Origin: Spirochaetia bacterium
Lineage (GTDB): Bacteria > Spirochaetota > Leptospiria > Leptospirales > Leptonemataceae
DNA: 64,000 nt
Assembly (NCBI GenBank): GCA_009885105.1
Contig: VFLI01000053.1
Span: 1-64,000 of the forward strand
Direction of reading: 5' to 3'
Positions 46,006 through 55,737 of the stretch are shown here, one piece after another (positions within the stretch are counted from its first letter, which is position 1; each line of letters starts with the position of its first letter). The notes below the pieces were generated by a model. That model worked only from the letters and a program-made list of their open reading frames with translations, was not told the DNA's origin and searched no databases. Made by a program: the position numbers and the translations under genes.

Positions 46006-46428
46006 ATGCGAAAAATTACTCTTGCTTTTATTGTATCTCTCATCGTCATTTCCGCTCTATGCGGAGAAAAACCCGGCGCAGGGAGCGGCGCTTCTGCTGC
46101 CGGTGGAGAACTCAAGATCGTAGACATAAAAGTCGGCACAGGAGCGCCGGCAGTAATCGGCAAAAAGGTCCGGGTTCACTACACGGGTGTGCTGACCAAC
46201 GGCGTGAAATTTGACAGTTCCCGGGACAGAGGAGAACCCTTTGAGTTCACACTGGGCGCGGGTGACGTAATCCGCGGCTGGGACCAGGGCGTGGCCGGAA
46301 TGAAGGTCGGCGGAATCCGGCAGCTGACAATTCCTCCTTTCCTGGCTTACGGTGAACGCGGAGCCGGCGGTGTGATCCCGCCCAATGCGACTCTGGAATT
46401 TGAAATCGAACTGCTTGACGTTCGATAG
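46006..46428 (+). CDS. FKBP-type peptidyl-prolyl isomerase, exported
   Basis: A 140-residue protein with a signal peptide (ITLAFIVSLIVISALC) that may end in a relaxed spirochaetal lipobox, and a linker rich in Gly/Ala, followed by one FKBP domain. VRVHYTGVLTNGVKFDSSRDR, FTLGAGDVIRGWDQGVAGM and AYGERGAGGVIPPNATLEFEIEL carry the usual active-site residues. It isomerises prolyl bonds in periplasmic or surface proteins. Single gene on the plus strand. Confidence 0.95.
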   Translation: MRKITLAFIVSLIVISALCGEKPGAGSGASAAGGELKIVDIKVGTGAPAVIGKKVRVHYTGVLTNGVKFDSSRDRGEPFEFTLGAGDVIRGWDQGVAGMKVGGIRQLTIPPFLAYGERGAGGVIPPNATLEFEIELLDVR

Positions 46429-46451
46429 ACATCAGTCAGCAGATCACGGAA

Positions 46452-46914
46452 TCATTCGATCTCAATGATGATCTCATAGACGGCGCCGGCGCCGTTGTCG
46501 CTTACGACAGCGCGTCGGGCCGCAGGGTCCACTTTTACCATGGGATCGTCATTTTCCGCCGATCCGGATTTCATCCAGGACCAGAGCGATCCGGCCGTTA
46601 TCCTCCCTGCATCGTGTCATACCGGATCCGTCCCAGACATAAAGAACAGTACTTCCGCAGACAACCTTCGCAGAACAGTTGTATCCCCGGCTGCGAAACT
46701 GCTTTGCCGCGCGCTCTGGATTCCCGGCCAGAAGGAGGCTCGTGATCTGATCCGTGAGCTGTGCGTTTTGGTGCAGTCTGTTGATCGTGGGTCGAATGCG
46801 GTCCATGAAACGCTCGACAGCCTGCTCGTCTGACGTGTTCATTCCGGCTATCACGGATGCACATCGGTCGATTTCCTGGTCAGGGATTTTCCACATACTT
46901 AGAAATAGATTCAA
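46452..46914 (-). pseudogene. Frameshifted hypothetical gene
   Basis: A 121-codon minus-strand frame (46549-46914) ends at a TGA in RIGGK*, and immediately after it another frame continues NDDPMVKVDPAARRAVVSDNG and ends at 46452. Removing one A from the run GGCGGAAAATGAC joins the two into about 153 residues. The joined sequence has consistent coding character and the family-like ending EIIIEIE. Either the gene is broken, or one base is wrong in the assembly. The sequence around the stop is AAA TGA C, like the prfB shift context, but the P-site codon is not slippery, so programmed shifting is less likely. Family not recognised. Confidence 0.6.
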
Positions 46915-47013
46915 ATCAACCGAACAGTCAAGTCATCATCGGACACTGCCCCGCTGTTTTTCTATTGACTGCATTTCCCTGGCGCGGCACCAAGCCAATG
47001 CATCCCTGTCAAT

Positions 47014-48999
47014 ATGAAATCGAAATCCAAAAAATCAGCGCCTGCTGCCAAACTCAAAAAGCTCTCCCCTGCAAAAAAGAAGGGCCCTGCTAAAAAAGCC
47101 GCATCGCCAAAGAAAAAACTGCAGAACCGGCTGATTGGAAAATCAGCAGTCGCGAAAAAAACAGCGCCAGCTCGTTCGCCCGCAGCGCCCGTCAGAAGCG
47201 CACCGGCTGAATTCACCTCCCCGGCCGTCACAGAGAAGCCGGCCCCTTCTGTGCCCGCTTCTGCGGCAGCACAAATTCCGATCGAAAAACCAGCCGGTAC
47301 GGAATCATCCGCCGGCCCCGGAAGCCCCGCGAATTTCATACGGACAATTATTGAAAAAGATCTGGCAGATGGAAAACATGCAGGCCGCGTGGCCACGCGA
47401 TTTCCACCGGAACCCAACGGCTATCTTCACATCGGACACGCCAAATCGATATGCCTGAATTTCGGGCTGGCCCGCGATTTTAAGGGAACGTGCAATCTCC
47501 GTTTTGACGATACCAATCCCGCGAAAGAAGCGGTCGAATATATCAATGCAATCATCCAGGACGTGCGCTGGCTCGGTTTTGACTGGGAGGACCGCCTGTA
47601 TCACGCCTCCGATTATTTCTCGCGCATGTACGAATGCGCGGAACTTCTAATTCAAAAAAACCTTGCGTATGTATGCGAATGCACTCCAACCGAGGTCCGC
47701 GAGAACAGAGGAACGCTGACCGCTCCCGGAAAGCCCTGCAATCACCGAAAGCGCGGAGCAGAAGAGAACCTGGATTCGTTTCAACGGATGCGAGCCGGGG
47801 AATTTGCCGACGGCTCCCGTGTGCTGCGCGCCAGAATCGACATGGGATCGAACAACATCAATATGCGCGACCCGGTTCTCTACCGCATACTTCGCGCCTC
47901 CCATCCGCATGTGGGCGATTCCTGGCGGATCTATCCAATGTACGATTTCGCGCATCCGCTGGAGGACGCGGTGGAAAAAATCACTCATTCCATCTGCACG
48001 CTGGAATTTGAAGATCACCGCCCTTTTTACGACTGGCTGATCCGGGAGTGCGACATTCAGCAGCCTCGGCCCCAGCAGATTGAATTTGCCAGACTGAATC
48101 TGACCTACACCGTCATGAGCAAGCGAAAGCTGCTGGATCTTGTGGAGGGCGGGCATGTGAACGGCTGGGACGATCCCCGAATGCCGACTCTGGCCGGAAT
48201 GCGGCGGCGGGGCTACACGCCAGAAGCGGTTCGGAATTTCTGCGATGCCATCGGCGTTGCCCGGGCCAACAGCGTCGTCGATTTTGCCATGCTGGAATTT
48301 TTTGTGCGGGAGGACCTGAATAAAAAATCTCCCCGCGCTATGGTGGTTCTTCGTCCTCTGAAAGTTGTGATCGACAATTATCCGGAGGATCAGACGGAAG
48401 AAATGGAAGCTCCCATTAATCCGGAAAACCCGGCCGAGGGCTCGCGCAAAATTCCTTTCTCAAAGGTCCTGTACATCGAACAGGATGACTTTCGCGAGGA
48501 GGCGCCCAGGAAGTACCACCGGCTGGCGCCTGGCGCCGAGGTGCGTCTGATGCACGCCTACTATATCCGCTGCGAGCGCGTGGTCAAAGACGCGGCGGGC
48601 GCGGTTATCGAAGTTGGATGCACATATGATTCGTCCACGCGCGGAGGCTGGTCGACGGACGGCCGCAATGTAAAAGGAACTCTGCACTGGGTATGTGCAG
48701 ATCATGCAGTCCCGGTTGAGGCGCGCCTGTACGACCATCTCTTTGTAAAACCGAATCCGGAAGAAGCGCCGGAGGGTTCCGATTTCCGGGCAAATCTAAA
48801 TCCCAACTCCTGCGAGATACTGACTTCAAGCCTGGCCGAACCCGGCCTTGTCACTGCCGCTGCCGGAAGCCGGTTCCAATTTCTGCGAAACGGTTATTTC
48901 ACGGCAGATCCCGATTCAAAGCCGGGTCATTTGGTTTTCAACCGCACGGTTTCCCTGCGCGACTCCTGGGCAAAAATAGAAAAAAGCCAGACGGTCTGA
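47014..48999 (+). CDS. glnS: Glutaminyl-tRNA synthetase with histone-H1-like N-terminal extension
   Basis: A 661-residue class Ic synthetase. [20 protein letters not shown] starts the conserved core at about residue 107; HIGH lies at 139-142 ([10 protein letters not shown]) and the KMSKS equivalent is VMSKRK. The core is intact and matches E. coli GlnRS closely, so it should charge tRNA-Gln directly. The extension, about 105 residues, is very rich in Lys, Ala, Pro and Ser ([21 protein letters not shown]) and looks like the basic tails that bind tRNA in eukaryotic synthetases or a histone-H1-like DNA-binding tail. It is probably non-specific nucleic-acid-binding. Convergent with the GT87-like gene, whose stop is 1 nt away. 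Confidence 0.95.
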   Translation: MKSKSKKSAPAAKLKKLSPAKKKGPAKKAASPKKKLQNRLIGKSAVAKKTAPARSPAAPVRSAPAEFTSPAVTEKPAPSVPASAAAQIPIEKPAGTESSAGPGSPANFIRTIIEKDLADGKHAGRVATRFPPEPNGYLHIGHAKSICLNFGLARDFKGTCNLRFDDTNPAKEAVEYINAIIQDVRWLGFDWEDRLYHASDYFSRMYECAELLIQKNLAYVCECTPTEVRENRGTLTAPGKPCNHRKRGAEENLDSFQRMRAGEFADGSRVLRARIDMGSNNINMRDPVLYRILRASHPHVGDSWRIYPMYDFAHPLEDAVEKITHSICTLEFEDHRPFYDWLIRECDIQQPRPQQIEFARLNLTYTVMSKRKLLDLVEGGHVNGWDDPRMPTLAGMRRRGYTPEAVRNFCDAIGVARANSVVDFAMLEFFVREDLNKKSPRAMVVLRPLKVVIDNYPEDQTEEMEAPINPENPAEGSRKIPFSKVLYIEQDDFREEAPRKYHRLAPGAEVRLMHAYYIRCERVVKDAAGAVIEVGCTYDSSTRGGWSTDGRNVKGTLHWVCADHAVPVEARLYDHLFVKPNPEEAPEGSDFRANLNPNSCEILTSSLAEPGLVTAAAGSRFQFLRNGYFTADPDSKPGHLVFNRTVSLRDSWAKIEKSQTV

Positions 49000-49000
49000 T

Positions 49001-50437
49001 TCAGGCCGCCGGTTTGACTTCGCGCGAACTGACTATCAGAGTCCAGGTTTTTTCAACGACAATCGCCGCGCAGATCCAGGCAAACACGGAATACATCGCC
49101 AGAAATTCGCGCGTATCGGCGGGCAGAGCCGTCGATATCAACCCGAAAAAAATGTATCCCGCATAACCGGCGATTTCTCGTTTTGTCAGGTCGACTCCGG
49201 ATGCGGCCAGAGTCGTTCTGAAAAACACGGGAACGAATAAAATTCCGTACGCATGATACCAGCTCACACCCGAAGTCACAAGAGAAGTCAGCATCCCCAT
49301 CTCGCACAGCCGTATCAGCTGAATTCTCCCCGCAAAATCCGAAAGCGCCTTCTTCCTCTCTCGAAAAAAAACTGCCAGACCCGCGGCGGAATAGCAGACG
49401 ATCAGGAAAAGACTGCCGGCCCGCGCGATCACGGACAGAACAGTCAATTCTTCACGCGAAGGCATGCGTCTTCCAAAAATAAGCGGCAGGCCCCAGGAAC
49501 CCTGCGCCATATCGGAACCCGGCACAAACAGTTTCCCGATCGCCGCTGAAAAAGTCTGGTTGTTTGTCCAGGCCCGCACAAAGGCCACTTTTCCGTAACT
49601 GGCAAAAACAAGCCGGTACCAGTTCGTCAGAAAATCGAGATTTTTTTCCCAGCCAAGGGCCAGCGACGGAACACCCAGCGCGAAAACAACGCCCAGAAAC
49701 ACGCCGGCAATGGCCAGAAATCGCCCGCCGGCAAAAAGCACCATGCCCAGAAAAAGCGGCGTGATTTTCACGCCGCCGGCCAGGCCGATCAGAAACCCGC
49801 CGGCAGCTGAGAGGCCTGGATTTTTACGGAACGAGAGGACGAGGCCGGCTCCGGAAAGAAGAATCAGAAAAAAAGCAATGTTTCCATTGGATGCGTTCTC
49901 CATTAAAAATCGAAAGAAAACTGCCATGGCCAGAGCCGCGGATGCAAAATGAATATTTCGTGTTTCTTTTTTCGCCAGCAATAAGAACAAAAATCCCAGC
50001 AGCGATACAATGGAAAGCGTCTGAAAAATAAAAGCGGCGGGCAGATAATCGAATCGGGAGATGGGAAGCAGCAGAAAAGCAAAAAACGGCGGATAGATGT
50101 ACGAACCGACTCCCTGTAGTTTTTTCAGGGCTCCCTGAAGCGCGGCGGGATTGTTGAGATCCGGATTGTCGCGTAAAAGCTCCCTGATGTTTCCCGCGCG
50201 GTATGGATCCTCTCCCTTTGCGAGAAGCCGCGACGCCTGGTAGTAATCGTCAAAATCGCTGCGGCTGAGCTGAACGAAAAGCGTGCTCCCTGAGCTGTAG
50301 AACGGAACACGAAACGAGTAAAAAACAAGCAGGAAGAAAAGGACGGCCGTGAAGGCGCGCACCGGGTAAGTGCGCCCGGCCAGATATGTCAGGAAGGTCC
50401 GAATTTTTAAGCTGACTGTCTGTGCTGAAAAGCGCAT
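49001..50437 (-). CDS. DUF2029/GT87-like membrane glycosyltransferase
   Basis: A 478-residue polytopic inner-membrane protein with about ten hydrophobic segments. The N-terminal region after the first helix, FDDYYQASRLLAKGEDPY, and YIYPPFFAFLLLPISR are typical of GT87/DUF2029 polyprenol-phosphate-mannose-dependent transferases, where the Asp pair is the catalytic region. GGVKITPLFLG lies in a later loop. The exact acceptor is unknown. Its start is divergent from queA, with only 53 nt between the proposed starts. Confidence 0.78.
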   Translation of the reverse strand: MRFSAQTVSLKIRTFLTYLAGRTYPVRAFTAVLFFLLVFYSFRVPFYSSGSTLFVQLSRSDFDDYYQASRLLAKGEDPYRAGNIRELLRDNPDLNNPAALQGALKKLQGVGSYIYPPFFAFLLLPISRFDYLPAAFIFQTLSIVSLLGFLFLLLAKKETRNIHFASAALAMAVFFRFLMENASNGNIAFFLILLSGAGLVLSFRKNPGLSAAGGFLIGLAGGVKITPLFLGMVLFAGGRFLAIAGVFLGVVFALGVPSLALGWEKNLDFLTNWYRLVFASYGKVAFVRAWTNNQTFSAAIGKLFVPGSDMAQGSWGLPLIFGRRMPSREELTVLSVIARAGSLFLIVCYSAAGLAVFFRERKKALSDFAGRIQLIRLCEMGMLTSLVTSGVSWYHAYGILFVPVFFRTTLAASGVDLTKREIAGYAGYIFFGLISTALPADTREFLAMYSVFAWICAAIVVEKTWTLIVSSREVKPAA

Positions 50438-50489
50438 CGGCGCACATCATCTTGTGGCCGCCGGAAACGGGAAGGATTTTTTTGTCCCT

Positions 50490-51569
50490 GTGAGCGGACA
50501 TTTTACCAGCGGGGATTTTCTGAAAGATTATGAATTTACTCTGCCCGAGGAACTGATAGCCCGCTTTCCCGTAAAGGAACGCGGAACGGGCCGGCTTCTT
50601 GTTGCCGACTGTAAAAAACAGACTATTGAGGATCGCTCCGTGCTGGACCTGCCGGACTATTTTCAGAACGGCGATGTCTTTGTGCTCAACAATACGCGCG
50701 TCTCCAGGAGAAGGGTTTTTCTGCGGCGGAAAACCGGAGCAAGAATTGAAGCCGTGTTTCTGAAAGAAACAGCCGACGGTTTCTGGGAATGTTTGATACG
50801 CGGAAGCGCCCGGCTCAGAGACGGGGAGGCTCTCATCGCCCCGGATGGAAGCGATATCCAGTTTGAGTATCAATCTGCTGTTCTGGAAAATACTGCGGGC
50901 GGCGGATTGCTCCGGGCGGTGTCTGCAGGACAGTACCAATGGAAGAATTCAGGCGATGCGGAAAGTTTTTTCGAAAAATTCGGTGAAATCCCGCTGCCTC
51001 CTTATTTGAAAAGACCGCCGGAGAAAATCGACGACGACCGGTATCAGACGGTATTTTCAAAACGGCCCGCCAGCGCCGCAGCGCCGACCGCCGGCCTGCA
51101 CCTGACAGCGGATCTGCTCGAAAAAATAAAGGCGGCCGGAGCAATACTCTGCGAAATTGAGCTCTGCATTGGATACGGCACATTCGCCCCTCTCAGTGAT
51201 GAGAATTTTATCTCCGGGAAGCTGCATGCAGAGGAATTCAGCGTCTCTGACAGCGCAGCGGAGACGCTCAGGAGCGCGAAAAGAAGAATCGCAGCCGGAA
51301 CCACATCGCTGCGCGCGATGGAGTCAAATTATCGTTTTTCCGGCGGAAAATTTCAGAGCGGAAACTTTGAGACGACGCTTTTTCTTTATCCTCCGGAGAC
51401 ATCCCTTTCCGCGGATCGGCTGCTAACCAATTTCCATCTGCCCGCTTCCTCCCTTTTTCTGCTGGTATGCGCTTTTGGCGGACGTGAATTTCTGCTGGAA
51501 TGTTACAGTCATGCTGTAAAAAATAAATACAGGTTTTTCAGCTATGGCGATGCCATGCTTCTGATCTGA
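50490..51569 (+). CDS. queA: S-adenosylmethionine:tRNA ribosyltransferase-isomerase
   Basis: QueA transfers and rearranges the ribosyl group of SAM to 7-aminomethyl-7-deazaguanine in tRNA, forming epoxyqueuosine at the wobble position. From the GTG at 50490 it has about 359 residues, close to the bacterial norm. It carries YEFTLPEELIARFP, NNTRVSRRRVF, SAAAPTAGLHLT and NFHLPASSLFLLVCAFGG. A longer frame starting at 50370 lacks family similarity and overlaps the divergent gene, so the GTG is preferred; GGAAGGA lies about 13 nt upstream, a rather long spacing. No other queuosine gene is nearby. Confidence 0.93.
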   Translation: MSGHFTSGDFLKDYEFTLPEELIARFPVKERGTGRLLVADCKKQTIEDRSVLDLPDYFQNGDVFVLNNTRVSRRRVFLRRKTGARIEAVFLKETADGFWECLIRGSARLRDGEALIAPDGSDIQFEYQSAVLENTAGGGLLRAVSAGQYQWKNSGDAESFFEKFGEIPLPPYLKRPPEKIDDDRYQTVFSKRPASAAAPTAGLHLTADLLEKIKAAGAILCEIELCIGYGTFAPLSDENFISGKLHAEEFSVSDSAAETLRSAKRRIAAGTTSLRAMESNYRFSGGKFQSGNFETTLFLYPPETSLSADRLLTNFHLPASSLFLLVCAFGGREFLLECYSHAVKNKYRFFSYGDAMLLI

Positions 51570-51640
51570 GAATTTTTTTTCGGCAAATAGTTCTTGACCT
51601 GTTCCGGCGGACAGGAAACAGTCGGAAGTGGAGACAAATA

Positions 51641-52546
51641 ATGAAAAATCTGGAACGCATATCCAGAATTGAAATGCTGAAAGTGCCCGCCTTTGAAATG
51701 GATAATTTTCAGGCGGATGTTCTTGCCAATCTGCATCTGGAATTTTTCTTCAAAAACGGCCGGCTTATCATCACTCCCGAGTTCGATTATTTCGTGATCG
51801 GCACGGCGGGGGAAAAAGAAGAAGCACAGACGCAGAAAATTCTGGAGACGAACCAGGACGCAATAGAGAAACTGAAGAAATATTTAATTTATACGCTGTC
51901 GGTGTATTCGGCGCTGATGGAAACAAACTCCTACTATATCACCCTGAACCAGAACCTGCTGATTGCCCGATTTATATCGGAAGACCACAGCAAAGACGAG
52001 TATGAACTCAAGCTCTACACGATCAGCGGAGAGGATCTTCCCAACAACTACAAAGACAAAATCTACCTGGGGCGCGATTTTATTTCGCTCAGCACACTTC
52101 GCCGGAATCATTTTGGACTCAAGAATATCCGGGATTCCATACGGGAACAGTTCTACAAACTTGAATCAAGAATCGAGCCCTACGTCACAAAGGACGACAT
52201 GCGGGAACTCAAACAGGATTTTCTGACGGAGATGGCGGAACTGGTGGATGAATTTTCGGAAGCGTCCAACCGAATTCTGGACGAATTTCCGGTGGATCTC
52301 ACATCCAGCACTGTCGAGAAAAAGACTCTTCTTCAGGCAAATCATCTTTTCCGGGAAGCGCGGCATATCATGATGGAACTGGAAGAATCCGTACGCGAAA
52401 TGGAAAAACGCATGTTTGACCGGGAGCTTTCTCGCGCAGTCCGCTATATGACGAAATTCAGAAAAGACATCACGAACGACATCAACTACATCATGTTCAA
52501 GATCAACGGGCGCATCGTCGATTACGTGAACGGCATTCACATTTGA
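51641..52546 (+). CDS. Hypothetical protein, alpha/beta plus long helical C-terminus
   Basis: A 301-residue soluble protein. GGAGA lies 7 nt before the ATG. The N-terminal part is alpha/beta (LHLEFFFKNGRLIITPEFDYFVIG), followed by a helical middle with YLIYTLSVYSALMETNSYY and a C-terminal coiled coil (FREARHIMMELEESVREMEKRMF). There is no signal peptide. I do not recognise the family. It follows queA by 71 nt and could share its promoter. Confidence 0.7.
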   Translation: MKNLERISRIEMLKVPAFEMDNFQADVLANLHLEFFFKNGRLIITPEFDYFVIGTAGEKEEAQTQKILETNQDAIEKLKKYLIYTLSVYSALMETNSYYITLNQNLLIARFISEDHSKDEYELKLYTISGEDLPNNYKDKIYLGRDFISLSTLRRNHFGLKNIRDSIREQFYKLESRIEPYVTKDDMRELKQDFLTEMAELVDEFSEASNRILDEFPVDLTSSTVEKKTLLQANHLFREARHIMMELEESVREMEKRMFDRELSRAVRYMTKFRKDITNDINYIMFKINGRIVDYVNGIHI

Positions 52547-52565
52547 ACATAGCGGTCGGCTCCCC

Positions 52566-53573
52566 TCATATCTGAATACATACTTTGCCGAAATGGCTGC
52601 CGGAAGCCAGATGCTCAAGAGCCTCTTTCGATTCCTGAAAAGGGAAAACTCTGTCTATGACCGGTCTGAGTCTGTGCGCGTCCACGGCCCGGTTCATTTC
52701 CTCAAAACCCTGCCTGTGCCCCACCAGTATTCCCTGAACGCGGATATTGCGCATGAGAATCGGGCGGAGATCCAGATCCTTTGAAACGCCGGCAAGAATT
52801 CCTATCAGGCTCACGCATCCGCCGGGCCGCACTGCGCGGATTGATTTTTCCAGAGTACCGGCCCCGCCGACTTCGATGATGTGATCGGCGCCCTCGCCTC
52901 CGGTCAGACGTTTTACCTCTTTGTCCCAGTCGGGCTTCTGCCTGTAATTGATCCCTTCATCGGCGCCCAGGCGAAGCGCTTTTTCCAGTTTCTCATCATC
53001 GCTGGATGTTACAATCACCCGGGCTCCCATCATCTTTGCAAACTGAAGAGCAAAAATCGAAACGCCTCCCGTGCCCAGGGCCACAACAGTTGCGCCCGCA
53101 AGAGACCCACCGTGCGAGGACAGAGCGCTCCATGCAGTCAGTCCCGCGCAGGGCAGAGCCGACGCTTCCACGTCGCTGAGATGAGCCGGCACGGCGACAA
53201 CTCCGGAAGAAGGCAGAACCATTGTTTCGCGGGCGCATCCGTCCAGAGGTCCGCCCAGAGTAAAGCGCGATGTGTCGGCTCCCGGCGGTCCGTAGAGCCA
53301 GTTCTGAGCGAAAATCGGCGCCACTCGGTCGCCTGGTTTATAACCGGATTTTTCTCCCGATTGCTCCACGACGCCGCAGCCGTCGGAAAAAGGAATCAGA
53401 GGGAACTTCAGACGCGGATTGTACATCCCTTTGATCATCAACAGGTCGCGGTAGTTCAGAGAGGACGATTTCATGCGAATGACAATTTCGTCCGGACCGG
53501 GTGTTGCATCAGGCCGCTCTGAAAATACAAGGTTGTCCAGGCCGAATGCCTTCTGCAGTTCCAGTGTTTTCAT
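52566..53573 (-). CDS. Medium-chain dehydrogenase/reductase (quinone-oxidoreductase-like)
   Basis: A 335-residue MDR-family NAD(P)-dependent oxidoreductase with the N-terminal GroES-like fold (SSLNYRDLLMIKGMY; IPFSDGCGVVEQSG) and a Rossmann domain (VVALGTGGVSIFALQF). The catalytic-zinc cysteine of classical alcohol dehydrogenases is absent, as in quinone oxidoreductases and enoyl reductases. It lies 10 nt after the radical-SAM gene on the same strand; GGAG lies 5 nt before its ATG. Substrate unknown. Confidence 0.9.
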   Translation of the reverse strand: MKTLELQKAFGLDNLVFSERPDATPGPDEIVIRMKSSSLNYRDLLMIKGMYNPRLKFPLIPFSDGCGVVEQSGEKSGYKPGDRVAPIFAQNWLYGPPGADTSRFTLGGPLDGCARETMVLPSSGVVAVPAHLSDVEASALPCAGLTAWSALSSHGGSLAGATVVALGTGGVSIFALQFAKMMGARVIVTSSDDEKLEKALRLGADEGINYRQKPDWDKEVKRLTGGEGADHIIEVGGAGTLEKSIRAVRPGGCVSLIGILAGVSKDLDLRPILMRNIRVQGILVGHRQGFEEMNRAVDAHRLRPVIDRVFPFQESKEALEHLASGSHFGKVCIQI

Positions 53574-53583
53574 ATTTCTCCTT

Positions 53584-55269
53584 TTACGATCCGGAAGATA
53601 ACAAACCGATTCGGCTGACGCTGAGGGGCGCAGCGATATTTTTCTTGATGGAAACGATATTCCCGTCCACAGCCCGGATGCAGTCCGCCGCCTCCATTAC
53701 ACGAAAGAACAGTTCCGCATTGAATTTTTTCAGCGGGACAAATTCTTTTCCGCATTTTGCGTACAGCAGCCGCTCCGCAAAGAGTCTCTCCAGAATTTCA
53801 GCGCCCGTGCCCTCCCGGCCGCCCTCGCTTTTCGAACGGGCTGCCGCCTCATCCAGACCCTCAAGACCGGCAGAGCCTGCGGCTATATTCTTTATGTAAT
53901 TTATTATTCGAATTGATATAAATAATGTATATATATCGTCGCGGCTAAAATCGTCGGTCTGGACTGCCATGGCGGTCAGTCTGGCCCGAAATACATCGAC
54001 ATCGTCCGGAGGTGGAAAATTTGCGCTGATCGGAGAACCGGGCGTCAGGTAGAACGGCGAGGCGCCGATCAGAACCGGCAGCGCAGCGGTGAATGCCAGC
54101 GTCTGAATCATGGAATCCAGAGACTCGCCGGGAAGACCCAGAATCTGGTACGATGTCAGTCGAAAACCCAGCTCAAAAGCGGACTGAACCACCTCAAGAT
54201 ACTTTTCCACTGTGTGCGGCCGCTTGGTTGATTCCTTGACCGCTCTGTCCGACGTGACGAGGGCGATGTTCAGGTTGGTAAATCCGGCCTGACGCATCAG
54301 TTCGAGCAGTTCCCGGTCCAGGCTCAGATACGATATGCCGTTCATGGCCGTGAATCGAATATCGCGCTGAGGAAACTCGCGCACAAGCAGACGGCAGAGA
54401 TTTTTCATCTCCTCCGCATAATATGTAAGATTGTCATCTTCAAAATCAATCACCCGGTATCCCTGTTCGTATCGGAGGCGGATTTCATCCAGGATTCCGG
54501 CTGTCGACCTGCGGCGGAACTTTTTTCCAAAAGTCGTATGCACCGAGCAGAAGGTGCACCGGTGAGGACAGCTCCGCGATGTGACGATAAAACAAAGCGG
54601 TTTTTTTTCAAAGAGATACCGCTCCGGCGGCAGGTCAGAAAAATCCGGCATACCAAGAGATTCAATGGGATAGTTGTCCTGCAGCAGATTGAAAAACATT
54701 TTCCCGTTTTTCTTATATCCAAGGTTCGGGACGCTTTCTAAATCCGCCCCGCCGAGAAGATGACGCAGCAGCTCCACGATCGGCTTTTCCCCTTCCCCGC
54801 GTATGACAAAATCCACAGCTTCGCATGACAGCATCATTTCCGGCATGGCGGAGACATGGGACCCCCCCAGAACAATCGGACAGCCGGCTCTCTTTTTTAT
54901 TTCTTCTGCGCAGGCCAGCGCTTCGCGAAAGTAAGGAGAAAAGAGACTCGAAATACCAACGAGGTCCGGTTTCTCTTCCGCGATTTCTCTGCCTATTTTT
55001 TCAAAGTCGGCGCCAAAATGCCAGTAATTGAAAAATCCGGCAAATGGACTCTCATCACGAACAGGATAATATTCCCTCAGGTATTCGAGCTCAACCGGAA
55101 TGCGAAGCGTCCTTCTGCCGCGGCCGTGATGATAGTCGCGGACCACCGTCTGAACATCCGGCAGATGCGCCTGAATTGCCGATTTCAGGCTGCACAGTCC
55201 CAGCGGCTGCAGCCGGATGTCAGTGTCGTAAAAATCCTGAACCGGCGGCTGCACCAGAACAACTTTCAT
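53584..55269 (-). CDS. B12-binding-domain radical SAM protein
   Basis: A 561-residue protein. An N-terminal cobalamin-binding-like Rossmann domain (VLVQPPVQDFYDTDIRLQPLGL; KPDLVGISSLFSPYF; VLGGSHVSAMPE) precedes a radical SAM core with the iron-sulfur motif in SRSCPHRCTFCSVHT (C-x3-C-x2-C), then DFEDDNLTYY and a later YQILGLPGES. The family does methyl transfer, ring or carbon-skeleton chemistry on diverse substrates. It lies 15 nt downstream of dtd and 10 nt upstream of the MDR reductase gene, so it probably belongs to one operon; the substrate is not evident. Confidence 0.9.
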   Translation of the reverse strand: MKVVLVQPPVQDFYDTDIRLQPLGLCSLKSAIQAHLPDVQTVVRDYHHGRGRRTLRIPVELEYLREYYPVRDESPFAGFFNYWHFGADFEKIGREIAEEKPDLVGISSLFSPYFREALACAEEIKKRAGCPIVLGGSHVSAMPEMMLSCEAVDFVIRGEGEKPIVELLRHLLGGADLESVPNLGYKKNGKMFFNLLQDNYPIESLGMPDFSDLPPERYLFEKKPLCFIVTSRSCPHRCTFCSVHTTFGKKFRRRSTAGILDEIRLRYEQGYRVIDFEDDNLTYYAEEMKNLCRLLVREFPQRDIRFTAMNGISYLSLDRELLELMRQAGFTNLNIALVTSDRAVKESTKRPHTVEKYLEVVQSAFELGFRLTSYQILGLPGESLDSMIQTLAFTAALPVLIGASPFYLTPGSPISANFPPPDDVDVFRARLTAMAVQTDDFSRDDIYTLFISIRIINYIKNIAAGSAGLEGLDEAAARSKSEGGREGTGAEILERLFAERLLYAKCGKEFVPLKKFNAELFFRVMEAADCIRAVDGNIVSIKKNIAAPLSVSRIGLLSSGS

Positions 55270-55284
55270 TCAGCAGTCAGGACA

Positions 55285-55737
55285 TTACAAATCCTGGGTG
55301 TCAAGGAGAATCGTCACCGGCCCGTCGTTAACAAGGGATACTTTCATGTCAGCGCCGAACTGCCCGGACTTCACCGCTCGGCCCGGAAATATCTTCTGCA
55401 ATTCATTCAGAAAATATTCGTAGAGTTTCCGCGCAGCCTCGCTCTCCATCGCGCCCGCAAAGGAAGGCCGGTTGCCCTTGCGGCAGTCGGCAAACAGAGT
55501 GAACTGCGATATAACAAGAAATTCACCGGCGATATCGTCGACAGAGAGATTCATTTTCCCGCCATTATCGGAAAAAATTCTGATCGCTGCGATTTTTCGG
55601 GCAAGTCTGAGGCATTCTGCCTGAGAGTCGCCCGGGCCGGCGCCCAGAAATACCAGAAGACCGGGACCTATGGAGCCGCAGATGCTTCCGGAAATTTCGA
55701 CATGCGCGGAACTGACACGCTGGACTACAGCTCTCAC
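55285..55737 (-). CDS. dtd: D-aminoacyl-tRNA deacylase
   Basis: A 150-residue Dtd that hydrolyses D-amino acids from mis-charged tRNAs. MRAVVQRVSSAHVEI at the start, SQFTLFADCRKGNRP, and VSLVNDGPVTILLDT near the end (Gly-Pro cis motif) are canonical. It starts with a GTG overlapping the stop codon of the upstream gene by 4 nt (GTGA), so translation is coupled. The length and all motifs are normal. Confidence 0.96.
   Translation of the reverse strand: MRAVVQRVSSAHVEISGSICGSIGPGLLVFLGAGPGDSQAECLRLARKIAAIRIFSDNGGKMNLSVDDIAGEFLVISQFTLFADCRKGNRPSFAGAMESEAARKLYEYFLNELQKIFPGRAVKSGQFGADMKVSLVNDGPVTILLDTQDL

Noticed and set aside
46540-46560. Programmed +1 frameshift at AAA TGA C by analogy with prfB
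   Set aside because: The P-site Lys codon would re-pair poorly with AAT, and no upstream Shine-Dalgarno-like spacer as in prfB was seen; a simple homopolymer indel is more likely. Kept as a lower-probability alternative.
46598-46864. Minus-strand ORF beginning MCIRDS, the peptide known from a transposase-adapter artefact
   Set aside because: The codons are ATG TGC ATC CGT GAT AGC, not those of the Nextera mosaic end, and the ORF is a shadow of the hypothetical gene on the same strand in another frame.
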